This document shows positions 5,143 through 11,730 of a DNA stretch of 11,730 nt, in pieces. Below the pieces are notes generated by a model. It ran no database searches, had not been told where the DNA came from, and worked only from the letters and a program-made list of their open reading frames with translations. How positions within the stretch are numbered: the stretch's first letter is position 1; each line of letters begins with the position of its first letter. The stretch is from Alphaproteobacteria bacterium (GTDB lineage: Bacteria; Pseudomonadota; Alphaproteobacteria; RF32; CAG-239). The position numbers and the translations under genes are program-made. The DNA lies in the NCBI GenBank assembly GCA_003542415.1, contig DPKR01000136.1:1-11730 (forward strand), read 5' to 3'.

Positions 5143-7401
5143 TTATAGGCTTGTGCCGAAGTTGAGTCTGAAGACTTCACGTTCGTCGTAGTCTTCCTTC
5201 ATAACAGGGAAACCAAAGTCGATGTCGATTTTGCCCATCGGAGAATACCACTCAAAACCAAAGCCGATGGAAGCACGAGGCTTTGAAGAATAATCAACAT
5301 CTTTATTTTTGATGCCGTCCGGTTTGCCTAAAGCACCGATGTCAAAGAATGTGCGCCCGCGGATGCCGACTTCATCCAAACCGATTGGGAAAGCAAGTTC
5401 TGCACCACCGTATAATGTCCAGTTACCGCCAAGAGCATCATCCGTTTTTTTATCACGCGCACCGACACCGCCGTATTCAAAACCGCGCAGGTTGTTGCCG
5501 CCTAAATAATAACGGTTTGACAAGCGAACATCTTTGCCGTTGTAGCCGACAATATAACCGCCATTTGCGTGGAATTTGAATGTCCAATAGTCAGCAATTG
5601 TGTAGAATTGAACGGCCTTGAGGTCAAATTTGAAGAACTTTTCGTTGCCGCCTAAACCAGCAATGTCATTGCCGAATGAAAGGAAATAGCCTTCTTTTGT
5701 GCGCTGGGTGTTGTCACGTTTGTCATAATAAAGAGTTTGGCCGATAATGGAACCGGTGGTTTTGCCCTTTTCTTTCTTGACATATTCAGATGCGCTGCTC
5801 TTGACATTTTTAATTTCGTCTTCGCGGATGGTGTAGCGAAGTGTTTGATAAAAATCATCCGTATAATTCCAGCCCAATCTGCCGCGTGTGCCGAAGGAAG
5901 CAGTGTCGTAGGAGCTTTCATCTTGATAATCTTCATCGCTGTAGAAAACATCAAAACCGGCGCTCAAACGGCGACCTAAGAAATAAGGCTCGGTAAAGCT
6001 GAAGGAATAATCTTTTGTTCGCTGAGAAACAGAAGCATCTAAGCTGATTTCTTGGCCTTTGCCCATAAAGTTGTTTTCGGTTATACCGGTTTGAACCAAT
6101 GCGCCGTTTGTTGTTGAATAACCCAAACCGACATTGAAATATCCGGTTGATTTTTCTTCGACATTGATATCAATATCAGCTTTGCTGTTGTCAACAGGAA
6201 CAGAGTTGATGTCGACCTTTGAAAAATAGTTTAAGTTTTCAATGTTGCGCCGAGAATCTTTGATTTTGGAAACATTGAACGCATCACCCTCATCCAAACG
6301 AAACTCACGACGAATAACCTCATCTAAAGTGCGGGTGTTGCCGGTGATGTTGATGCGGTTAACAAAAATTCGTTCACCTTCTTCAATATCAAACGAAATA
6401 TCCATCGTGTTATCATCATGACGTGTATAGTTTGGGATAACATCAACAAAGACAAAACCTTTTTTGCCGAGTTCTTCGGTTATGTTTGTGACGCTTTGTT
6501 CAATGAGTTTGCTGTTATACCAATCGCCTTTTTTGATTTCAAGTTGCTTATAAAGCTTTTTGATGTTGACATCTTTGATGGCGGAATTGATGGTGATGTC
6601 TTTGATTTTATAACGCGGACCCTCATCTAATGTGAAGTTCAAGATAAATGACTTGCCGTTTGGAGCTAATTCTGCGATGGCGGAGGTAACATCAAAATCG
6701 GCATAACCACGCTCATTGTAAAAACGGCGGAGCATTTCTTTGTCATAATTCATCTTTTCGGCATCGTATTTATCGGAATGGCCGAACAAACGATACCAAC
6801 GGCTTTCTTTGCTTAATATTTCATCTCTTAAATCGGGACCGGAATAGTGTTTGTTGCCAAAGAAGTTGATTTTATCGATTTTGGCTTCGCCGCCTTCATC
6901 AATTTCAAAAACAAGATCTACACGGTTTTCTTTGCGTTCGATGATTTTCGGATCAACCATGACGCTGTAGCGGCCGGCCTTTTTGTAGACCTCAATAATA
7001 CGCTGAGCATCTTGTTGAACTTTTGCTTTGTTATAAATCGAATTGGGTTTGCTTTGAACCTCGCTTTCCAAAACTTTATCATCAAGCTTTTTGTTGCCGT
7101 CAAATGCACGTTTGCCAATCAACGGGTTCTCTTTTAAGTCAACAGTTAAAACACCATCATTTGAGGTGTCCATTTTGATGTCGGAGAAAAGCCCCGTGGC
7201 ATAGAGGTTTTTGAAGGCATCATCTAATTTGCTTTGGCTGATATTTTGACCGGTTTTTAAGCCCAAATAAGCCATTACGGTTTCTTTTTCGACACGTTGC
7301 AAACCTTTCGTTTCAACAGATCTGAGATAAAAATCTGCGGCGTGAGCAGGTAAAGCTAAAACAAAAAGTGAAATTGAAAATGCTGTATAAAGTTTTTTCA
7401 T
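5143..7401 (-). CDS. bamA: Outer-membrane protein assembly factor BamA
   Basis: BamA is the essential Omp85 insertase that folds beta-barrel proteins into the outer membrane. The 752-residue protein starts with a signal peptide ([21 protein letters not shown], cleavage near 21). The periplasmic part follows (about 24-415), expected to hold five POTRA domains. One of these shows [16 protein letters not shown] and another shows [16 protein letters not shown]. The 16-strand barrel begins near [20 protein letters not shown]. It contains the conserved lid-loop motif LRGFEYGG (about residue 640) and [11 protein letters not shown]. The final strand is [12 protein letters not shown]. It ends in leucine rather than the usual phenylalanine or tryptophan. 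The start is 11 bases after rseP, with a GAGG site. A skp gene, common after bamA, is absent, and lpxD follows directly. Confidence 0.97.
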   Translation of the reverse strand: MKKLYTAFSISLFVLALPAHAADFYLRSVETKGLQRVEKETVMAYLGLKTGQNISQSKLDDAFKNLYATGLFSDIKMDTSNDGVLTVDLKENPLIGKRAFDGNKKLDDKVLESEVQSKPNSIYNKAKVQQDAQRIIEVYKKAGRYSVMVDPKIIERKENRVDLVFEIDEGGEAKIDKINFFGNKHYSGPDLRDEILSKESRWYRLFGHSDKYDAEKMNYDKEMLRRFYNERGYADFDVTSAIAELAPNGKSFILNFTLDEGPRYKIKDITINSAIKDVNIKKLYKQLEIKKGDWYNSKLIEQSVTNITEELGKKGFVFVDVIPNYTRHDDNTMDISFDIEEGERIFVNRINITGNTRTLDEVIRREFRLDEGDAFNVSKIKDSRRNIENLNYFSKVDINSVPVDNSKADIDINVEEKSTGYFNVGLGYSTTNGALVQTGITENNFMGKGQEISLDASVSQRTKDYSFSFTEPYFLGRRLSAGFDVFYSDEDYQDESSYDTASFGTRGRLGWNYTDDFYQTLRYTIREDEIKNVKSSASEYVKKEKGKTTGSIIGQTLYYDKRDNTQRTKEGYFLSFGNDIAGLGGNEKFFKFDLKAVQFYTIADYWTFKFHANGGYIVGYNGKDVRLSNRYYLGGNNLRGFEYGGVGARDKKTDDALGGNWTLYGGAELAFPIGLDEVGIRGRTFFDIGALGKPDGIKNKDVDYSSKPRASIGFGFEWYSPMGKIDIDFGFPVMKEDYDEREVFRLNFGTSL

Positions 7402-7412
7402 GTTTGTTTCCT

Positions 7413-8543
7413 CTAAGAATTAAACAGACGATTGATAAGGTGGACAATATCATTTTTGGTGGCAAGAATCATCAAACCGACCAAAAGTAAAAAGCCCGCT
7501 TTAAAAAGATATTCTTTGACTTTTTCATTGATTTCGCGCCCTGTGATGATCTCAAGGATAAAAATCACGACATGGCCGCCGTCCAAAACAGGAATTGGGA
7601 AAAGGTTAATGAGCCCCAAATTGATGGAAAGCAAAGCCAAAAAGGTAATAAAATCAACAAATGATTCGTTTTTGGTGATGTCGCCGGTCATCTCGGCAAT
7701 ACGGATAATGCCGCCGACATCATCGCTGCCGCGCCGCCCCGTGATCATTTGTCCGACCCCGCGGAGCGTCATGGCAGTCACATCCCAAACTTCTGCACAA
7801 GATTGAATGAAAGCTTGAGAAATTGAGAGTTTTTCATAAGTAAATTCAACGGCGCTTTTGGATTTGACACCGAGCATATATTGTTTTTGGGTTGTTTTGC
7901 CGATTTGTTCTTTATCCATTTCGACCAAAGAAATATCAAAATGAAGAGGTTTGCCATCACGCACAATGTCAATGCTGACATAATGATCGGCATCCATAAG
8001 AACTTCTCTTGAAATATCTCCCCATTCTTTAACTTCTATGCCGTTGATGTTAACAAAACGGTCTCCCGGCAATATGCCGGCCGCCTTTGCTGCGCCTCCT
8101 TCCATGACCTCGGAAACGACGGGCGGAATGGAAAATTTGCCGAACGAGGCAAAGAGAACAAAATATATCAAAATAGCAAAAAGATAATTAAAACCCGGAC
8201 CTGCCAAAACAATGGCAAGCTTTTTAAACGGATTTTGAAATGCAAAAGCGTGTTTTTTTTGCTCATCTGTTAAATTATCCAAACCCTCGGTTGATGAAGA
8301 AGATGCATCTCCATCGCCCAAGAACTGACAATAGCCGCCAAGAGGAATAGCTGATATTTTCCACTTTGTGCCATGTTTGTCTGTGCGCCCCCAAAGCTCT
8401 TTGCCGAACCCGATTGAAAAGGCGCTGACATGCACACCGCACAAACGCGCAATAAAGAAATGTCCGAACTCATGCACAAAGACAAGAATCGAAAGAAGGA
8501 TAATGAACGGTATGATATAATAAATTGAATTTAAAAGCCACAT
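7413..8543 (-). CDS. rseP: RseP-type site-2 intramembrane zinc metalloprotease
   Basis: RseP-family proteases cut transmembrane anti-sigma factors and leftover signal peptides inside the membrane. The 376-residue protein has the zinc-binding HEFGH at residues 24-28 in the first membrane segment. A second conserved block follows (AGPGFNYLFAILIYF, about 114-128). One PDZ domain lies at about 138-200 (AAKAAGILPGDRFVNINGIEV). The third zinc ligand motif is LFPIPVLDGGH, with D321 in a later membrane segment. The shorter length and single PDZ differ from the 450-residue two-PDZ enterobacterial form and match many Alphaproteobacteria. It lies 21 bases after cdsA and just before bamA, the standard order, except that dxr is not between cdsA and rseP. 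GAGAGG lies about nine bases before the ATG. Its anti-sigma substrate cannot be told from this window. Confidence 0.95.
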   Translation of the reverse strand: MWLLNSIYYIIPFIILLSILVFVHEFGHFFIARLCGVHVSAFSIGFGKELWGRTDKHGTKWKISAIPLGGYCQFLGDGDASSSSTEGLDNLTDEQKKHAFAFQNPFKKLAIVLAGPGFNYLFAILIYFVLFASFGKFSIPPVVSEVMEGGAAKAAGILPGDRFVNINGIEVKEWGDISREVLMDADHYVSIDIVRDGKPLHFDISLVEMDKEQIGKTTQKQYMLGVKSKSAVEFTYEKLSISQAFIQSCAEVWDVTAMTLRGVGQMITGRRGSDDVGGIIRIAEMTGDITKNESFVDFITFLALLSINLGLINLFPIPVLDGGHVVIFILEIITGREINEKVKEYLFKAGFLLLVGLMILATKNDIVHLINRLFNS

Positions 8544-8564
8544 AAACGACTGCCTCTCAAAACC

Positions 8565-9407
8565 TTAAAAATACCACAAAGCATAAGCAAAGAGAAAATA
8601 AACAAGCGGTGCGGCAAAAATAAGTCCGTCTATGCGATCAAAAACGCCGCCGTGTCCGGGAATAAGATCTGAAGAATCTTTTAAACCTAAATGACGTTTG
8701 ATGGCAGATTCAATCAAATCACCGATTTGAGAAACACCGGCCACAAGCCCCGCTAAAACGGCAAAAATCAGCTCGGTATGGCCGTCGATTCGGATAAGTC
8801 TGTAAGCGGCAAGAATATGGAAGAAAACTTCGGAAACCGCAATGGCAAGAAGCATGCCGCCAACCAAACCGGACCATGTTTTGTTCGGGCTGATTGAAGG
8901 TGCAAGCTTGGGCCCTTTTAAATTTGAACCGACAATATACGCACCGACATCCATAGACCAAACCATCAGTAAAAACCAAAGGGTCATATAAAAATTATAT
9001 GGTGCATAAGTGAAAATATCGTGATACATCCACATCATTGAGCCGACACCGATGGAAATATACGGGACGCCCAATGTGAGTAAGAAGCTTTCTTTTTCTT
9101 TGAGAGATTTAAGATAAGAAAAAAGTGTTGTAAAAATAACCGTTAAGACAATGGCGTGCGTGTTATAAACAAAAATCGAGACAGCCAAAGATAAAGTATA
9201 GGCGCCGAAATAAGCAAGAGGCTTGCGAGAAGGAACCATATTTGCCCATTCCCAAGAAAGCAAAACACCGACAAGAAGCGCTAAAATATCAACATATGGA
9301 TAGCCGAACCACAAAGCGCCTATAACGACAGGCAGCATTAAAAGAGCCGTTGTAACGCGTTTTTTGAAAGTGTTTGGTTGCTTGATTTGTGTTTTAGATT
9401 TTGCCAT
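8565..9407 (-). CDS. cdsA: Phosphatidate cytidylyltransferase (CDP-diacylglycerol synthase)
   Basis: CdsA makes CDP-diacylglycerol from phosphatidate and CTP at the inner membrane and is the entry point to all phospholipids. The 280-residue protein is highly hydrophobic, with several membrane segments. The family signature is complete at about residues 234-260: SAIKRHLGLKDSSDLIPGHG continuing into GVFDRID, with the metal-binding aspartates expected of the family. A second conserved block, SPNKTWSGLVGG, lies near 163-174. The start overlaps the uppS end by 14 bases and has a GGGAG site within uppS, suggesting translational coupling. The next gene, rseP, follows after 21 bases. Confidence 0.97.
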   Translation of the reverse strand: MAKSKTQIKQPNTFKKRVTTALLMLPVVIGALWFGYPYVDILALLVGVLLSWEWANMVPSRKPLAYFGAYTLSLAVSIFVYNTHAIVLTVIFTTLFSYLKSLKEKESFLLTLGVPYISIGVGSMMWMYHDIFTYAPYNFYMTLWFLLMVWSMDVGAYIVGSNLKGPKLAPSISPNKTWSGLVGGMLLAIAVSEVFFHILAAYRLIRIDGHTELIFAVLAGLVAGVSQIGDLIESAIKRHLGLKDSSDLIPGHGGVFDRIDGLIFAAPLVYFLFAYALWYF

Positions 9408-10095
9408 ATCTTCTCTCCCTCGTTTGGTATGTCGAAATAATTTGTTTTAATTCTTGCGCCGTAAAATCAGGCCAAGCTGTTGGTGTGAAAAAGAACTCGG
9501 CATAAGCCAGTTGCCACAACAAAAAGTTGCTCAATCTTTGCTCGCCGCTTGTTCTGATTAAAATATCCGGATCGGGGACATTTTTCGTGTAAAGCATAGC
9601 AGAAATTGATTTTTCATCAATACTTTCAGGCGACATATCACCATTTTTCACACTTGTTGCAATTTGCTTGACGGCATGAACAATTTCGGCACGTGAGCCA
9701 TAGCTCAAAGCAATTTGGAGCGTTGCTGCCGTGTTGTTTGCCGTTAAAGTTTCAAGCTCGCTCATTTTAGCGCGGATGTCGGCATCAAGCATCTCGCGCT
9801 CACCGATAAAGCAAATACGAATGTTGTTTTTGTTGAGCTCTTCGAAATCTTTTGACAGGTATTGGCGCAAGAGATTCATCAGTGTATCAACCTCATCTTT
9901 CGGACGCTTCCAATTTTCGGTTGAAAAGGCATAAAGTGTGAGATATTTGATGCCCATTTCTTTGGCGGCTTTGGCAATATCAATAACCACTTCGGCGCCT
10001 TTTTTATGTCCGGCCGTGCGCGGCAAACCGTGGCGAACAGCCCAGCGGCCGTTGCCGTCCATGATAATGGCAATATGTTCAAGTGCATTCGGCAT
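9394..10095 (-). CDS. uppS: Isoprenyl transferase / undecaprenyl diphosphate synthase
   Basis: UppS adds eight isopentenyl units to farnesyl diphosphate (cis-prenyl transfer), giving the carrier lipid for peptidoglycan and O-antigen. The 233-residue protein has the catalytic motif HIAIIMDGNGRWA with D13. It also has LTLYAFSTENWKRP, ALSYGSRAEI, and the C-terminal IRTSGEQRLSNFLLWQ with AYAEFFF, all diagnostic of the cis-prenyltransferase family. Length is normal. It starts five bases after the frr stop. AGGTG, lying in the frr end, is the likely ribosome binding site. Its 3' end overlaps cdsA by 14 bases. The isoprenoid precursor gene dxr is not nearby, so the precursor route cannot be read from this locus. 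Confidence 0.97.
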   Translation of the reverse strand: MPNALEHIAIIMDGNGRWAVRHGLPRTAGHKKGAEVVIDIAKAAKEMGIKYLTLYAFSTENWKRPKDEVDTLMNLLRQYLSKDFEELNKNNIRICFIGEREMLDADIRAKMSELETLTANNTAATLQIALSYGSRAEIVHAVKQIATSVKNGDMSPESIDEKSISAMLYTKNVPDPDILIRTSGEQRLSNFLLWQLAYAEFFFTPTAWPDFTAQELKQIISTYQTRERRYGKI

Positions 10096-10100
10096 AAAAG

Positions 10101-10664
10101 CTACACCTGCATGATGTCTTTTTCTTTTTGAGCCAAAAGATCATCCACCTTTTTGACGGCATCGTCTGTGAGTTTTTGAATATCGCTTTCAGCGCGCTTT
10201 TCTTCATCTTCAGAGATGATGTTATCTTTTTTAAGCTTTTTAACTTCATCCAAGCTGTCGCGGCGAATGTTGCGGATGGCAACTTTGTTTTGCTCAGCAT
10301 ATTTGCCGGCAATTTTGGAAAGTTCTTTACGACGCTCCTCGCTCAAAGGCGGAATCGGAATACGGATTAAGGTGCCGTCAACAGCCGGATTTAAGCCTAA
10401 ATCACTCTCACGCAAAGCTTTTTCAGCAGATTTGACAAGTGATTTATCCCACAAGCTCACCGATAAAGTGCGTGCATCAGGGGTGGAAATTGTGCCGATT
10501 TGAGAAATCGGAGACATTGAGCCATAAGCTTCGACCATGATGCCGTCAAGAAGGCTCGCATGAGCACGGCCCGCACGAAGCCCGCCGAAATCTGCCTTTA
10601 AGGATTCAAGCGTTTTTTCCATACGGCTCGAAGCATCTGTTTTGATTTGATTGATATCTGACAT
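10101..10664 (-). CDS. frr: Ribosome recycling factor
   Basis: RRF splits the post-termination ribosome together with EF-G. The 187-residue protein has the family blocks GLRAGRAHASLLD (28-40), RIPIPPLSEERRKEL (101-115) and NKVAIRNIRRD (126-136), the last containing the conserved arginine cluster of the three-helix bundle. Length is within two residues of the E. coli protein. It starts 11 bases after the pyrH stop, with AAGAGG as ribosome binding site, and ends five bases before uppS. The pyrH-frr pairing is near-universal in bacteria. Confidence 0.98.
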   Translation of the reverse strand: MSDINQIKTDASSRMEKTLESLKADFGGLRAGRAHASLLDGIMVEAYGSMSPISQIGTISTPDARTLSVSLWDKSLVKSAEKALRESDLGLNPAVDGTLIRIPIPPLSEERRKELSKIAGKYAEQNKVAIRNIRRDSLDEVKKLKKDNIISEDEEKRAESDIQKLTDDAVKKVDDLLAQKEKDIMQV

Positions 10665-10675
10665 ATTTTTCCTCT

Positions 10676-11389
10676 TTAATTTTCAATGGTTGTGAACTTC
10701 CCTTTACCGCAAACGGCATTCAAGAAAGCATCTTTATTTTTGAGTTCAAAAACGACAATCGGGATGCGGCTTTCTTTGACAAGAGTGATGGCTGTTAAGT
10801 CCATCACGCGAAGGTTCTTTTTTAAAACCTCGTCATAGGAAACCTTATCATAACGTTTTGCTTTCGGATCTTTTTTAGGATCAGCCGTATAGACACCGTC
10901 AACCTGCGTGGCTTTAAGGAGCGCATCGCATTGCATCTCGGAAGCTCTTAAAGCAGCTGCCGTATCGGTTGTGAAATAGGGGCTGCCTGTGCCGCCGGCA
11001 AAGATGATGACACGTTTGCGCTCAAAGTGTTTCAAAGCTTTGCGATACATATAGGGTTCGCAAACCTGAGGCACATTTAAGCCGGACATCACGCGCACCG
11101 GCACGCCGACTTTTTCCAAAGCATCTTGAACATAAAGGGCATTCATAACGGTGCCAAGCATACCAACCTGATCGGCAACGCTGCGGTTGATGCCTTGAGA
11201 GGCTTCGCTTGCGCCGCGAAAGATGTTTCCGCCGCCGACAACAATGCAAATTTCAACACCTAAATCATAGACCTTTTTGATATCTGCCGCGAGCTTTTTT
11301 AAGACAACAGGCGACATACCGAAAGCTTTATCGCCCATGAGGCCTTCGCCCGAAAGTTTGATTAAAACACGTTTATATAAAGGTTGCAT
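10676..11389 (-). CDS. pyrH: UMP kinase (uridylate kinase)
   Basis: PyrH phosphorylates UMP to UDP with ATP, supplying all pyrimidine nucleotides. The bacterial enzyme is a hexamer of the amino-acid-kinase fold. The 237-residue protein shows IKLSGE (10-15), GGGNIFRG (52-59), the UMP-site loop GGTGSPYFTTDTAAALRA (132-149) and KATQVDGVYTADP (159-171). Length is typical. The start is supported by AGGA about eight bases upstream. It is the first gene after the prfC terminator and has its own promoter, so it probably leads the pyrH-to-fabZ operon. The rpsB-tsf pair that precedes pyrH in many bacteria is not here. prfC stands in that place. Confidence 0.98.
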   Translation of the reverse strand: MQPLYKRVLIKLSGEGLMGDKAFGMSPVVLKKLAADIKKVYDLGVEICIVVGGGNIFRGASEASQGINRSVADQVGMLGTVMNALYVQDALEKVGVPVRVMSGLNVPQVCEPYMYRKALKHFERKRVIIFAGGTGSPYFTTDTAAALRASEMQCDALLKATQVDGVYTADPKKDPKAKRYDKVSYDEVLKKNLRVMDLTAITLVKESRIPIVVFELKNKDAFLNAVCGKGKFTTIEN

Positions 11390-11418
11390 GCTTTTTTCCT
11401 TTAATGTTTGATGGCTTC

Positions 11419-11446
11419 ATCATACAGGTTTTAGAACTCTTGTCAT
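11419..11446 (-). promoter_or_regulatory. Putative sigma70 promoter of the pyrH operon
   Basis: On the minus strand ATGACA (11446-11441), a 16-base spacer and TATGAT (11424-11419) each differ from consensus at one base. The expected transcript starts near 11412, leaving about 22 bases to the pyrH ATG, with the AGGA ribosome binding site inside that short leader. It lies between the prfC terminator and pyrH, where a promoter is needed. Confidence 0.65.
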
Positions 11447-11478
11447 CATTTTTTTTTAAGCTCTTCACAGAATATTGA

Positions 11479-11506
11479 AAAAAAGGAAGCCGAAACTTCC
11501 TTTTTT
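11479..11506 (-). terminator. Rho-independent terminator after prfC
   Basis: An inverted repeat, GGAAG (11485-11489) and CTTCC (11496-11500), with a six-base loop is flanked by A- and T-tracts that extend the pairing. On the minus strand it starts two bases after the prfC stop codon and ends in a U-run. The symmetric form could work on both strands. Confidence 0.85.
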
Positions 11507-11508
11507 GA

Positions 11509-11730
11509 TTAAACCGCTTGTTCTTTGGTTTTCATAAACTTAATCGAGGGGAAGTCTTCAGCCGTTTTGTTCAAATGCCAAGCGTTGCGCGCCAAAAAGA
11601 CATGATCGCCGTTGTAATCGGTTGCCATATTGAGTTTGTTGGCATCTAAAAACTTTTCAAAGGCGGATTTATCCTCTGCGCTCACCCAACGCGCCGTATA
11701 GTATTGCGTCGGTTCAAAAATAACGGGGAT
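11509..11730 (-). CDS. prfC: Peptide chain release factor 3, C-terminal end (5' part beyond window)
   Basis: Only the last 73 codons are present. The frame enters from the right edge and ends in TAA at 11509-11511. FEPTQYYTARWVSAEDKSAF, then ATDYNGDHVFLARNAWHL and a FPSIKFMKTKE ending, align by eye with the C-terminal domain of bacterial RF3 (ARWVE..., Y/F-I-A, YPDV.F..T.E). RF3 is a translation GTPase that releases RF1/RF2 from the ribosome. The GTPase and central domains are outside the window. The stop is followed at once by a terminator, so prfC is not co-transcribed with pyrH by default. Confidence 0.88.
   Translation of the reverse strand: MPVIFEPTQYYTARWVSAEDKSAFEKFLDANKLNMATDYNGDHVFLARNAWHLNKTAEDFPSIKFMKTKEQAV

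Noticed and set aside
5133..5180. N-terminal extension of lpxD
   Set aside because: It overlaps bamA coding sequence, lacks conserved sequence, and a better start with GGAG lies at 5132.
1..11730. Defence system, prophage, transposon, CRISPR array or tRNA-linked island
   Set aside because: All substantial space is taken by recognisable core genes on one strand. No integrase, transposase, direct-repeat array or tRNA-like sequence was seen, and codon use looks even.

Overview
The window is a compact, single-strand (minus) block of housekeeping genes from a Gram-negative bacterium, most likely an alphaproteobacterium. The support is a TolA with the alphaproteobacterial type of C-terminal domain, a one-PDZ RseP, and the classic pyrH-frr-uppS-cdsA-rseP-bamA-lpxD-fabZ order. 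Base composition is moderately AT-rich and looks even across the window. One pilin-like protein has a GRSMVEM-type N-terminus that I associate, from memory, with gut-associated uncultured Alphaproteobacteria. The taxon is therefore an inference. No tRNA, rRNA, CRISPR array, insertion sequence or clearly foreign segment was seen.

Reading in the direction of transcription (right to left), the window opens with the last 73 codons of prfC (release factor 3) and its hairpin terminator. A good sigma70-type promoter then starts an eight-gene run: pyrH (UMP kinase), frr (ribosome recycling factor), uppS (undecaprenyl diphosphate synthase), cdsA (CDP-diacylglycerol synthase), rseP (site-2 protease), bamA (outer-membrane protein insertase), lpxD and fabZ (lipid A and fatty acid synthesis). 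Gaps are at most 21 bases and one junction overlaps, so this is probably one operon joining nucleotide supply, translation recycling, envelope lipid synthesis and outer-membrane assembly. The dxr gene often found between cdsA and rseP, the skp (ompH) gene often found after bamA, and the lpxA gene often found after fabZ are not here.

Next is a monocistronic unit: a small type IV pilin-like protein with its own near-consensus promoter, strong ribosome binding site and strong terminator. A perfect 7-bp hairpin just after the fabZ stop overlaps the -35 box of that promoter.

The last unit is tolQ-tolR-tolA followed by ligA (NAD-dependent DNA ligase, N-terminal 265 residues, running off the left edge). 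TolQ, TolR and TolA form the proton-motive-force-driven envelope complex that works with TolB and Pal, but tolB and pal do not follow tolA here. TolA has a TonB-like Pro-Glu/Pro-Lys rod instead of the long helical spacer of enterobacterial TolA.

I see no clearly new multi-gene system. The items most worth a second look are the stand-alone pilin-like gene and its regulatory hairpin, the TolA rod and the tolA-ligA junction, the reduced gene order around cdsA/rseP and fabZ, and BamA ending in leucine.
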